Of a stretch of DNA of 64,000 nucleotides, positions 1 through 11,959 are shown in pieces (position 1 is the first letter of the stretch; every line of letters starts with the position of its first letter). The DNA comes from Vitellaria paradoxa (taxonomy: Eukaryota > Streptophyta > Magnoliopsida > Ericales > Sapotaceae), in assembly GCA_019916065.1 (NCBI GenBank), contig CM034236.1, positions 12,167,167-12,231,166 of the forward strand. Reading direction: 5' to 3'. A program made the translations under genes and the position numbers. The notes beneath the pieces are model-generated. The model did no database searches. It was not told where the DNA came from and saw only the letters and a list, made by a program, of their open reading frames with translations.

Positions 1-66
1 TATAGGTTCTATAATTTGACGTCACATTTTGATTTTGTTTGCAATGATTTTTCTCGTATTCCTAAT

Positions 67-330
67 CACTACAAAAAAAGTGGATTTCTTGACTGCCTAA
101 AGCCGTCACGAAAAACCATAAAGCGGTCGAGAAAAGCTTTGTCGACCGCCTCACGATCGCTTACTAGCAGTCATATATGTTGGGGTCGAGAAAACTAATA
201 TTCAACAGCCTCAAGGCAGTTGACAAAGGTTTCGTATGTGCCAAAGTAGTCGACAAAAATGATCTTTCTCGTCTACCTCATGGCGGTCAGCTAAGGCTTT
301 TAAGTGGTCGGCTAAGGTGTTTTTCCTTAA
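67..330. repeat. CACTA left terminal and subterminal repeat region
   Basis: Starts with the CACTAC terminus and then carries several copies, in both orientations, of a short motif related to GCGGTCGACAAA (for example near 124-150, 205-222, 245-258 and 284-312). Subterminal repeats of this kind are the usual binding sites of CACTA transposase or its accessory protein. That function is inferred from the family and not shown here. Confidence 0.75.
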
Positions 331-690
331 AAAAAAAAAAAGCCCAATTTCATTTTAAACTAAGAGAACAACTGTACATTTATATAGCAAAGCTTGTCAA
401 TTGATTATACCTCTATATATACTAAGATAAAATTAAAATTATCTAACAAAAATTCTAAATTTTCATAAAATATGTAGCAAAATACACATAAGATTGAAGA
501 GTTTAACTATAAAACACTTTGAAAACAAAAGAACGTCCCTTTGCATCTTTTCTAATCAACCTCAAAACAATTGAGAACCCATTGAACCTGAACGGCATGA
601 AACAATTATATTAAAAATGTCATGTTTTATGAATTTAAAATCAAATTCGTAAAGTAACTTGAAGTGTGAATGTTTAAATATAATCAAATT
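331..690. other. AT-rich stretch inside CACTA element, nothing recognised
   Basis: Lies between the left subterminal repeats and the tandem array. It has an A-run near 331-343 and no open frame or repeat that I can assign. Confidence 0.5.
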
Positions 691-2440
691 TAAGTGTTGA
701 CTTGATTCTGCTTGGGGCATTCTCGGGTCCGCCGTGACTCGAATTCAAGCCTCGTCTATTCCCACAGTGTCTAAATGACCTAGACTCGCTACACGTGAAG
801 TTTGGTTTGCAACAGACCCTAATTGCTCCATTTGAGGAGTCGAAACTGAAGTTCTACTCGCTATAAACCTTAAGTGTCAACTCGATCCTACCAGGGGCCA
901 TCCCAGGCCCATCGTGACTCGGATTCAAGTCCCATCTATTCCCACAGTCTCTAAATGACCTAGACTCCCTACATGTGAAGTTTGGCTTGTAACGGACCCC
1001 GTTTGCTTGGTTTGAGGAGTCTAAACCTAAGTTCTCGACACTTAAGCCTTAAGTGCTGACTCGATCCTACCCGGGGCCATTCTAGGCCCGCCGTGACTCA
1101 GATTCAAGCCCCATCTATTCCTCCAGTCTATAAATGACGTAGACTCACTGCACGTGAAGTTTGGCATGCAACAGACCCGTTTGCTCGGTTTGAGGAGTCG
1201 AAACCTAAGTTCTTAACACTTAAGCCTTAAGTGCCGACTCGATCTTACCCAGGACCATTCCAGGCCCGCCGTGACTTGGATTCAAGCCCCATCTATTTCC
1301 CCAGTCTACAAATGATGTAGACTCATTACACGTAAAGTTTGGTATGCAACGGACCCCGTTTGCTCAGTTTGAGGAGTCGAAACCTAAGTAGTTGACACTT
1401 AAGCCTTAAGTGCTGACTCAATCCAACCCAGGGCCAGCCCTATCTATTCCCACAATCTCTAAATGATGTAGGCTCACTACACGTAAATCCTAGTATGCAA
1501 CGGACCCCATTTTCTTGGTTTGAGGAGTCAAAACTTAAGTTCTTGATACTTATGCTTTAAGTACCGACTCGATCCAAATTAAGCCCATCCCGGGCTCGCT
1601 GTGACTTGGATTCAAGCCCCATCTATTCTTGCAGTCTCTAACTAACTTAGACTCACTACACGTGAAGTCTAGTTTGTAACGGACCCAGTTTGCTCAGTTT
1701 GAGAGTCGTAACCTAAGTTCTTTATACTTAAGCCTTAAGTGCCAACTCGATCTTACTCGGGGCCATTTCGGGCCCGCCGTGATTCAGATTCAAGCCTCGT
1801 CTGTTCTCGTAGTTTTTAAGTGACTAGACTCACTGCACATGAAGTTGGGTATGCAACGGACCTCGTTTGCTTGATTTGAGGAGTTGAAACCTAAGTAGTT
1901 GACACTTAAGCCTTAAGTGCTGACTCGATCCTACCCGGGGCTATTTCTGGCCTACCACGACTTAGATTCACGCCCCGTCTATTCCCATAGTCTCTAAATG
2001 ACGTAGACTTATTACATGTGAAGTTTGGTATGTAACAAACCCCGTTTGCTAAGTTTAAGGAGTCGAAACCTAAGTTCTTGATACTTAAGCCTTAAGTGTC
2101 GACTTAATCCTACCCGGGCTCGTTGTGACTTGGATTCAAGCCCTCTCTATTCCTGCAGATTCTAAATGACCTAGACTCACTACACGTGAAGTTTGGCATG
2201 CAACAGACCCTATCTGCTCAATTTGAAGAGTCGAAACCTAAGTAGTTGACACTTAAGCCTTAAGTGCCGACTCGATCCTACTCATGCCCATCCTGGGCCT
2301 GCCGTGACTCTTATTCAAGCCCAATCTATTCTCGCAGTCTCTAAATGACGTAGACTCACTACACATGATGTTTGGTTTGCAGCGGACCTCATTTGCTCTA
2401 TTTGAGGAGTTGAAACCTAAGTTTTGTTCACTATAAACCT
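691..2440. repeat. Ten-copy tandem array, unit about 179 bp
   Basis: Unit boundaries placed at the TAAGTGY-GACTCGATC phrase fall at 691, 871, 1050, 1228, 1407, 1558, 1736, 1914, 2093, 2261 and 2441. This gives spacings of 180, 179, 178, 179, 151, 178, 178, 179, 168 and 180. Each unit carries a conserved ATGACGTAGACTCACTACACGTG-type core and a GTTTGAGGAGTCGAAACCTAAG-type segment. Most internal junctions carry the palindrome CACTTAAG-C-CTTAAGTG. The fifth interval has lost about 28 bp. The array lies wholly inside the CACTA element, between its left end and the transposase genes. No coding function is visible. Confidence 0.9.
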
Positions 2441-2689
2441 TAAGTGTCAACTTTATATCATAAATTATATACAGCAGCTAAATTTAAAACTTTGTAAACA
2501 GCTTTGTACCTCATGATGTTCGTCTTTACGTGCCAGAGGCCAGCCCAGTGTCATCATCTTCATCCTACAATTAATAATTTACAATTTTAGTTATCGTTTA
2601 TTATAAAGAGAATACAATCATAACAAAAATGAACCTTTAAAACTCATATTATGTTACCCGAGCACGGTGCCAGCTATCAAAAACTCTGC

Positions 2690-4679
2690 CTGCAACTGGT
2701 CACATAAATGATCAATGTGCTCCTCCATTTCAACACACACCTCCTCGAGTACCTCAGCTCGAACCTTAGTTTGGACCTTAGCACAAACACTAGCAAGAAT
2801 CTCTACTTGGATCTCCTCTTGGAGCTCAGCTCAAAGCTCTTCTCGAATCTTCTTACCCAATTCCTTGCACACGTCTGCTCGAAATATGTCCAAGCACTCG
2901 GCTAGGAGCCATTCAATCTCTATCTATGTGCGTCTCTATGATACTGCACCAACGGTTGCCATTATCGCTGTCACTTGCCGAACCACGGATCGGGGTACAC
3001 CGGAGCCCACGCCATGCGTGTAACCATGGCCATTCTGGCCTACAACCTTCGTGTAAACCCTATCCCAGACCTCTGTCGAGTCACGCTCTACCTCTAGGAG
3101 CTTTGCTAGACATGCCTAGATCCACTCGATGATGGCCCGGATGTCAGGGTGTGCAAGATTGCATATTCTTTCGAATATGTGAACTCGATCGGTGGGAATT
3201 CCCTATGCCCGCAGTTGCACAAAATGTCAATTACATTAGCTAGCAAAAAGAATTATTAAACTTAAAAATGCGAGATAAATAAACATAAGCTGCAATGAAC
3301 TACAACACAACTGTATACCTTATGGAGTATTTCCTGAATGTGCCTCCCCTGGTCATGTGCAGTTCATAGTCGCCTCATCCTACGTTCAAATTAACAGTAA
3401 TAATCAAAAAGATTTATTATCGTAACAAACACGAATGGAATAAATTCTAAGCTTATATTAAATTATACCTGGGTTGAGTCACTCGACCAATACACTACGA
3501 GGTCTAGCCACTGCTCCGGAATCATGCAATGAGGACATCGCTGTAGGATGTCTGGGGATTCTATGAAAGGCGTGAAATATTTCCTTTTCACGATGCACTT
3601 GTAGTCTTTTCAGATCTTTCGGCACTTGACCATACAAACAGACCGAAATTCTGAAAGACAGTCAACCACATTATCTAAATCACACAATTTATGTCATATA
3701 TTAGCAATGATATTACGTAACAATAATTTCAATGGAAACACGTTAACGTAGCTCACTATGACCTCTTGCCATATGCGGTCTAATATCTCGACAGACACAA
3801 CTGCCCAATCCATGTAATTCAACGGGATGAGGCGTCCATCGCGGACCATCACACCTAACTGCCTAATGAGCCAGCTACTCGACTTTGGCTACTAAACTCA
3901 ACCTGACGAGACTAGCTGCCACCCTAACGCTGTAGGGGAGTAATAGGCCCTTTCGTAGCATGAGAGGTTGTTGTAGTTCTCTTAGACCCTGCTAAGTGTG
4001 TAAATCATATGTCATATTTTAACTAAATACAAAACTAACTAACGTGATCTATCATTTATATAAAAGAAACATATATTTGATGGATCCGACAAACCAGGGG
4101 GCGATGTGGGTGGCTGCGTAGCATCCGGGGTAGAGGTGGCAAATGTCGTAGGTGGCTGAGTAACATGCGGGGTAGATGTCGAGGCTATCGAAGAGAGTCA
4201 TGCTTGTCGAGACAATGATACATCCCAACGCCCGCGGCTGCGGATGGGTATAGGAGGCCAAGTGAAACTGGATGGCTTTGTATGGGACATTAGATAAGTA
4301 CTATCGAAAGTGGGTGGCCTGAGAAGTGAACAAGATGAATGCAAGGGGACATGATGGGTGGCACCATAGGTGCTAGGGGGCTGTGTCGCTGACGAGTGGG
4401 GGCTCTAGGATCTTATCCAATAGGTGCAAGTGCAAAGGTATGTGATTGTGGGGTCTATGGATGAGGTGTAGAGGTATATACAGTGGTGGGTTGAGCAGTA
4501 TCGAGTGCCTGTGTGGGATCGAAGTCAAACTGCATCTGAGTATCCTCTAGAGGCTGAGTAGCATCAGTATCTCCTAGGTGATTTGCACCAGCGTCATCAG
4601 CAGTTACGGTACATGTAGGAGCAGCACAGAGTGCTTTACCCATGGTAAGCGGATGACCTATCTTCCTGCCTCGAGCCAT
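2690..4679 (-). pseudogene. CACTA second ORF relic (Ptta/En/Spm, Transposase_24-like)
   Basis: Minus-strand remnant downstream of Tnp2. It opens at 4679 with MARGRKIGHPLT, a basic start typical of these ORFs, followed by an acidic, low-complexity segment. Around 3755-3865 the minus strand reads DGRLIPLNYMDWAVV then DRIWQEV, the conserved block of the plant Ptta/En/Spm (Transposase_24) domain. Around 3490-3620 it reads IPEQWLDLVVYW. Around 3000-3140 it reads VWDRVYTKVV and THGVGSGVP, matching the C-terminal part of that family. Stops and frame changes break it throughout. In active CACTA elements this ORF is thought to supply the DNA-binding accessory protein. Confidence 0.7.
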
Positions 4680-4809
4680 CTATCAAATCGCTAAAGTGTT
4701 AACATTTTAACGTCAATAAAAAAATATTAACTAACGATGTTCAGCCACCATATGAATGACATTTATTTTTTAAATGACCAATGACTATAAAAAATGAATA
4801 ATCAATGCC

Positions 4810-7800
4810 CGATACTGTCATGGGCATTGAATTTCAACTGTATCTCCTTCAACCGTCTCTTTAACCCAATTTGCATCATGTTCACGAGCTGGGATGACAT
4901 TATCGCTTAGATCTTGTCATGCATACCCCTCCACCTCTAGAATGTCGCAATCAACTTCAAATACCTCCTTTCATGACATTTTAACTGCAACATGCTAGTC
5001 TAGATAAGTGGGATCCCCCACGAAGTAAACTTATACAGCTTGAGATGCTAGAATATATAGTTCATTACTGATCCGATCATCCATGTACATTAGGTTGTTA
5101 AGATTGACTAACGTGAATTTATAATCATCATTTTTCACACTATGCCTGGATCTACCTAATCACACTTAAATAGCACAGTTTTGAATTCATTGGTGTATCT
5201 AACTTCAATTACATCTGTAAGTAGCACGTAGTAGAACACAACCCCTACACGAGGATTACTATCCTCCTAGCTCGAAAATCTTAGGGTATCAGCGTTGAGC
5301 GCTACCCCACAGTTCTGAGTTGCTTGTCTATCATCCAACTTTTTCATACAAACCTAAACCCATTGACATCATATACTTTATAGCAACATGCCACTATAAA
5401 CAGGCCATTCGATAGAGCATTAATTTCTGCAGAGAAAGTTTCACCAGCCCTTCGCATGTTGTGCACCTGCGTAGAAGTTTAGTTACAGTTAGGAATACAA
5501 ATAACTAACACAAGCGTATAAACCTAAACGATTTGGAAGATGGCGTGGCCCTTACATACTCTTTAAACCAAACAGGAAATGAGTTGAAATGTTCAGCATA
5601 AAGTACATAATCAGACGCGCAAGGTTACCTCTATCTTAGTTTGATTAAGTGTTTCCTATAAAAACAACAGTGTGAGCAACTTTTCAACTCTAAATGACGT
5701 AAACTGATAAATTTGTAGAAATACAGTTGAGATATGTTTAGTTTGCGAAATCTTATTGGATGAATGGTTGAAGCGAGGTTGTATTGAGCAATAAATATCC
5801 GTGAGCTTGCACCCACAAATTGTTGTTGAGATTAACGAATGTTCCCTCCCCTATTGGGCCATCGTGAACTCGCTAGGGATGAGTTAGTTTTGTTTTTCAA
5901 CGTGATCGATATACATGGCACAGAAATTGGTACATTATTGCATCAAATACCCCTTAGCCATTGAAACCTCAGAATGAGCCCTGTTGTGAACATACTGTTT
6001 CAAGGTCTTAAGATATCTTTCAATCGAGTACATCCATCAAAATTGAACTGGACTGCACAACATAGATTCGTCGGCTAAATGTACTATAAGGTGCACCATT
6101 ACATCGAAAAAAACATGTGAAAATATTGTCTCAAGATGACAAAGTATCAGTAAAATTCAATCCTTGAGATTCTGTAACTCGGCCAGGCGGTAAACTTTTG
6201 AACACAGCAGTTGAAAGAAATTATTGAGCTCTATCAACAGTTCAACAATCTCCTTCGACAAGCATCGACAAATAGCAATAGAGATTGGTTGTTGTATAAG
6301 GACATGACCATCATGGCTTTTTAAACCGGATAGAGTCCTCTCCTTCATGTTCACCCATCTCGAGATATTAGAACAATACCCATTGGGCACTCAAACACTT
6401 TGAAGGATGCTCAAGAACAACTCATTCTCATCACGGCTAATTATGAATTGTGCTGGTGGTAGATATGCTCTATTTGCTCATCTCAACTGCAAATGTAATG
6501 GTTGCCACAATCCCATATCCTCTAAATCACGCCTAACATTGGTAGTATCTTTCGATCTTATTCTGTCCAATATCGTCCACAATAGGTTGTCACACACATT
6601 CTTCTCAATGTGCATGATGTCCAAGTTACGCATTACCAAGTTGTCCTTCCAATAAGGTAACTTAAAGAATATGTTTTTTTTCTTCCAACTGTGTGAGCGA
6701 GGCTTAATTGATCTTGGTAATTGAAGCCTTAAGTTGGTGGGCTTGTCGACAGTTCGTATACCATCTACCTCAAGCTGGGTCAACAATTCATGCCCGATTA
6801 ATCTTCGTGGGGCCGAACCATACTAACGATTCCCATCAAAGGCAGTTTTATTCCTCCTGAACCTATGTGTGTTGGGTAGGAATCATATGTGACCCATATA
6901 ACTAAGCTTTTTACCATGACGCAACCACCATAACCGTGTGCTCTTATTAGAAGGAGGACAAACGAACTTTTCTTTCGTACTCCAGCTGGACAAGTTGCCA
7001 TTTGCTAGGAAGTCATTAAGCGTCCACAATAAGCTTGTACGAAGGTTGAACATTTCATTAGACGCAGCATCAAAAGCCATCACACCTTCAGTCCACAATT
7101 CCTACAACTCTTCTTCTTGCAAATAGACATCGATTTTATCTTTCGGCCCATCGATTAGAGTTGACAGAATTAGAAATGGTTGCTTCATGCACAGCCAGGG
7201 CGGAAGGTTATAAGGAATAAGAACAATTGACCATGTATTATGTGAAATATTCATCGCTCGAAAAACATTTACCCTGTCTGCAGCCAAACTGAGCCGAACG
7301 TTTCGACAGTCCAAGGAGAAGTCCGGATGACGCTGGTCAAAATCTTTCCAGGCCAGGGAGTCAGACGAACGCGTTATTTTTCCATTATCATGATTGTTCT
7401 TTGCATGCCATCTCATTAACTTAGCCGTCTTTGATGATACAAACAACTTTTTCAACCTCGACTTTAAAAGAAAGTATCAAACTTGCTTTGCAACGACTGG
7501 TTTCGCACCTTTTCTCTACCGAACATTGGCACTCTGGGCTACAATACCTTGCTTCCATCTAGAACTATCACATATAAGGCATTTGTTAAGGGTTGCATGC
7601 TCATTCTGGAACAACATACAACTATTTAGGCACGTATCTCATGTCTCATACGTGAAGCCTAAATCTTCTATTAACTTACAAGCTTGATAGTAGGACTCAC
7701 AAACCCTTGCACCATCCGGCAAGACATTTCTTAACAACTCTAGTAACATGTTAAACAAGTTATTGGTCCATTAGTTAAAAACTTTCAGGTGGAACAACTC

Positions 7801-8285
7801 AACTATGAAAGACAGTTGACTGTAATTCTGGCATCCGAGATATAACTTAGTGTTTGCATCATCTAAAATTTTAAAAAACCTTAATGTATCTTTGTTGGCA
7901 CCAAACCTCGGATTACACGTCCCTGCTTTGTTCGCCGTAACACTTGCTTTTGGGGCAGGCATCCCAGCTATGATATCTTGTATCATTTCCATCATCTGAT
8001 CACCAGGCACCACATCATCATATAGATCTACTCTTTCTTCATTGTGCCGCGAAACGTAAGCCTCCCCATACTTTGTCCAATTCTTATAAGTTTTTAAGAA
8101 CCCGCGCCTCAACAGATGGTCCCTTACCACATCTCGGGTGAAATGATATCGATTGATACAATTTCTGCATGGCAATTGATTGATTGTTGAGCAGTCAACT
8201 GGTAGGTGTACGCAATGAAATCGTCAATCTCTTGGACATATCGAGAGAAAAACCTATCCGGCAAGTCAATCCAACTCTTGTCCAT
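4810..8285 (-). pseudogene. CACTA Tnp2 transposase relic
   Basis: Reading on the minus strand from 8285, the relic starts MDKSWIDLPDRF and continues into MPCRNCINRYHFT, the transposase-associated domain (to about 8060). The Tnp2 core follows with KTAKLMRWHAKNN near 7410, YNLPPWLCMKQPF near 7190, NLDIMHIEKNVCDNLL near 6620 and GLKSHDGHVLIQQ near 6300. A DUF4218-like stretch lies around 5650-5960 and a DUF4216 block around 5150-5460 (GLFIVACCYKVYDVNGFRF). The probable C terminus is EIQCP-stop near 4811. The order and spacing fit a full-length Tnp2, but many in-frame stops, several at expected Trp codons, and frameshifts make it non-functional. Confidence 0.85.
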
Positions 8286-9133
8286 CACTTGAAACACAAC
8301 GTCATCGAACTTACCAAATAGGTGGACGACATATGTTTCAGTAACTTACCAGTTGATACCTACATGTATGCTTGTTTGTAAAAGAACCTAAATGCTTCTC
8401 AGTACAAGGTAGTTGGTCCTATCCCATTCAAGAATGCACGATTCAACTCTTACTCAACACGACGTTTGCTCGTTCTATTGTCGGACGAAATTTTGGTAGC
8501 ATCTCCGCGTAGTTCTCCAAGCACACGACATAAACGCGATGTTTCACGTATTTATGTATGTACCCAGAGAACAACGGGAGTAACTACACGAAACCTCACC
8601 TAACATAGAACTTGCATAGTTAACGTTGAATACAAGATGGATAATTGCATTCCCAAATTGTCTAAACTGGACAATTCAAGAATCGTGTATGTCGATTTGC
8701 GCATCCACATAATGAAAACAAATCAGGCATTAAAAAACCCACATCGTCGCATCAAGGATGACCAAATCGATAGTCATGGTACGATTCTTGAATGGGTCTA
8801 AGTTTATTTAGAAAAATGAATGTATACATTTGCATGAAGATAAATGTACTATTCAGATTGTAATAGGGGATGTTTGGTATGCTGAGTCACCACTTGTTTT
8901 AATAATTTAACTATGAAAGACAGAATTTCAAAGATTTAATATCGAATTTGGATATTCAATATTTGTAAAGAGATGTGTATGTACATACATGAAGATGATA
9001 ACTGCAATTTTTAAAAATGAATGCAAGGATATTGCATGAAGGTAATACCTACAAGTTTCAAATTATGCTTTTCTAATCGTTTATATTCTCATTCACCATT
9101 ATCGAATGTCATTAATTTTATATGAATCGACAT
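8286..9133. other. CACTA sequence upstream of tnp2, nothing recognised
   Basis: Part of the CACTA element beyond the tnp2 start. It should contain the tnp2 promoter and 5' leader because the gene points left. I see no clear promoter motif or other open frame. Confidence 0.4.
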
Positions 9134-9136
9134 TTA

Positions 9137-9459
9137 GGGTCTGTTTGGGAAGAGTAGTCATTAGCCAAGGTTAATGGCTACTTCAACAGTAGTTGGACTT
9201 TTTTACTCTCTTATATTTTAATTTTTTTTAAACTTTTAAGAGTAAAAAAATCAATTTACTCTTACAAGTTAGCCACCTAAAAAAAGTAACTTTTTTTCTT
9301 CCTAAACACAAAATTAGCTAACTTTTTTTTAGCTAACCACTACCCATTAGCAATTAGCTACTTTTTTTTTTCTTTCCAAACACAAAATTAGCTAACTTTT
9401 TTTTAGCTAACTATTAACCATTAGCCATTAACACATGCTAATTTTTCCCAAACAGAACC
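9137..9459. mobile_element. Tourist-like (PIF/Harbinger) MITE nested in CACTA
   Basis: Terminal inverted repeats GGGTCTGTTTGGGAA (left) and TTCCCAAACAGAACC (right) match at 14 of 15 positions. TTA flanks both sides (9134-9136 and 9460-9462), the target duplication of PIF/Harbinger elements. The 323-bp body is non-coding and has two near-identical segments around CAAACACAAAATTAGCTAAC (about 9305 and 9378). Confidence 0.85.
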
Positions 9460-9517
9460 TTACTTTCATGGATTTCAAAAGATAACTTAGTTTGAGTGAA
9501 TTATAACGAAAAGTTAA

Positions 9518-10630
9518 GGGCCCGTTTAGTATTTTTTTTGTTTTCTGTTTTTTTGTTTATATTTTCAAAATTTTGTAAACTGGTAACAGAAATAAGTTTG
9601 TTTATTCTGTTTATATTTTTTTTTCAAAAAAAGAAAACTTAAATAGAAAAACGTAAACAAAAAATGGTGTCTTCACTTTTTTTTTCTACTAAAAACATTT
9701 TTTTTAATTCTAATACTTTGTTCGTTTGTGTTACATCATATTAAAATTAATTAGTTCATTCAAATATTTTATTAAATTAAATTATTTTTAATAAATAACA
9801 TAATTAAATTAATATGTAACATATATTATTAATTTATTTCTAATAAATAATTAAATTACGTTAGTTAATATAACTAATAGGAAATATATATTATTAAATT
9901 ATTTCAATAAATAATAAAATAAAATATATTTTTGTTAATTAAATTTATTTAATTAAATTATATTCAATAAATAACATACTTAAATTAATATGTTACATAT
10001 ATTATTATATATTAGTTTAATTAAATTAAATTTAATTAGTTAAATAAATTTTATTAAATTATTTTTTATTAATTATAATATTTAAATTATTTAGTTAAAT
10101 ATATTTTATTAAATTATTTTTAATAAATATTATAATTAACTTATTTAACTTAATTTAATTTAATAATGAATTTAAAATAATTAATTTTCCTAATATTAAA
10201 TATATTTTATTAAATTATTTTTATAAATATCATAATTACATTAAATTAATTTCATAACTAATTTAATTTAATTATTTATTTAATATGAATTATATTTTAT
10301 TCAATTATTTTTAGTAAATAATATAATTAATATATTTTATATTTACTAGATAAAATAAAATAATATTTTATTTTATTTTATTTTTTAATAAATAATATAA
10401 TTAAATTAAATTAATATGAATTATATTTATTAAATTCAATTAATTTAAAAAACTAATAAAATAAAATATTTTATGAAATAAAAAATTAATAATTGTAAAA
10501 AAAATTATATTTCCAATTACAGTTTCAGTTTTTATTCCAAAAAAACTGACAACAGAAAGTAAAAGAAAAAAAAAGATAAGATAAACATATAAATGTAAGT
10601 AGAAAAACGATATCGTTTTCAAACGGCCCC
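9518..10630. mobile_element. AT-rich PIF/Harbinger-type MITE nested in CACTA
   Basis: Ends are GGGCCCGTTT (left) and AAACGGCCCC (right), flanked by TAA on both sides (9515-9517 and 10631-10633). The 1,113-bp body is almost pure A and T, built from degenerate iterations of TTTAATAAATAATATAATTA-like words. No coding capacity is evident. The unusual length for a MITE is explained by expansion of this internal AT repeat. Confidence 0.75.
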
Positions 10631-10633
10631 TAA

Positions 10634-11095
10634 ATATTCAAATTTGACAATCTAATTATCAAATTAAATAATTAATTAAACTACTAATTCAACCTATAAA
10701 CTAATAACAGGTTGCAAAAATTTTATTTAACAATTTCATTAACAAAATTAATAACACAACTTAACAAATAATTAAATATCCAAATTCAACAATGTATTAA
10801 TTAACAATGTATCCAAATTTAACAATGAATCCAAAATACAAAAAGTTTAATTCAAACCAAATTCCAAACAAATTCCAACCAAAATTAAATTCCAACCAAA
10901 ATTTAAGTCCAAAAAAAAATTCCAAACAAACAATGTCAACCGAGAAATTAATTAACAGAGATAATTTAAACAAATTCCAAACAAAATTCTAAACAAATGC
11001 CAAACGAATTCATTTCAATACAACCAACCAAATAATTTGTTAAACAAATTTCGAACAAAATTAATTCACATAATTTAAACCCACAAATATGTCTG
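10634..11095. repeat. A/C-rich degenerate short tandem repeat
   Basis: From about 10760 to 11060 the plus strand is built from variants of CAAATTCCAAACAAA with very few G residues. The open frame at 10807-10992 is a by-product of this composition (Asn, Lys, Gln and Phe rich) and not a gene. Confidence 0.6.
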
Positions 11096-11721
11096 AGCCC
11101 AAAAAATTTACTTTCCATTCTCTTGTCTAGTTAGCTAGGCCGAAATTTTCAAAAAATTGTAGATTGGCCCTTTAGTACTGGACTCTTCTTATCTTTTGTT
11201 TATTTGTCAAACAATTTGAGGGTTCATTACACTGGTTATGCCAATTGGCCAGTAGCGTAGGGTGGGAGATAGAAAAAGTAATTGGTAGAGACACGATAGG
11301 AGGAAGAGAGGGGGTTTTTTCTTAACATTGACAGATTTAATATGGCTGCTAGCTATTGTAAGGTAAAAAAAGATGCATTTTCCAGCTTGCTCATTTTTTT
11401 CCAGATAATTGATTTATTTGTCAATATCTCTTCGCTTCCGATTACTTTCTTGTCCAATATTTTATTGTATTTGTATATATATAATATATGTGTGTGTGTG
11501 CGTGTGCGTTCGTGTGTTTTATTTCTCCCATACCCACTTCAAAGCATAGTTCTGGGATTCAAAATGTTCGAGCTTTCAGTGCAGCTGACTCGGGTCTAAC
11601 ATTTGGTTCAGGAAATTGGCCAGCTGCATGAGCTTGAACAGCACTATAAGCAAGCAATTGTTTATTTTGAATGATTCATTGAACTTTTCCAAAGTGAAGA
11701 AAAGAGATAGAGAAATGTATA

Positions 11722-11744
11722 GACAGAGAGAGAGAGAGAGAGAG
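11722..11744. repeat. (AG)n microsatellite
   Basis: Uninterrupted AG dinucleotides next to the donor site of the possible captured exon. On the minus strand it is the CT-rich start of the candidate intron. Confidence 0.8.
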
Positions 11745-11755
11745 ACGGAGCTTAC

Positions 11756-11900
11756 CTCATTGGACGAAATGATGTTCGGAGAAAAGCTGCCAGTGTGGCG
11801 AAATGGGGTCGTCGGACGGGCGGTGAACGGGGGTATCAGACACAGCGCGTACGCAGAGAACACCATGGACCAGAGCACCAGAGAGAGAGTGGAAAAGTGA
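11756..11900 (-). pseudogene. Possible captured exon inside CACTA element
   Basis: The minus strand is open with a hydrophobic run (STLSLVLWSMVFSAYALC) followed by RPTTPFRHTGSFSPN. It ends at AATGAG|GTAAGC, a good splice donor at 11755/11754. After about 90 bp of CT-rich sequence, TTATAG precedes a second short open segment near 11570-11655. GC content and codon pattern differ from the AT-rich surroundings. It resembles the signal-peptide end of a host gene carried by the transposon, but I do not recognise the protein. The second segment does not join in an obvious frame. Confidence 0.35.
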
Positions 11901-11959
11901 AGTTCACGGGAGAAAGGAGGGGGTTTTGGGGGGGAATAAAAACCAAATTCCCGACCACC

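Noticed and set aside
691..2440. Array read as a coding repeat (minus frame 2253-2450)
   Set aside because: Frames are interrupted between units and differ from copy to copy. The conserved elements are palindromes and short cores, not codons.
2708..3132. Overlapping plus-strand open frames
   Set aside because: The minus strand carries the Transposase_24-like homology. The plus frames are shadows.
6407..7687. Plus-strand open frames across the CACTA core
   Set aside because: Antisense shadows of the Tnp2 domain.
10807..10992. 61-residue Asn/Lys-rich open frame
   Set aside because: Produced by a CAAATTCCAAAC-type repeat with no start context or homology.
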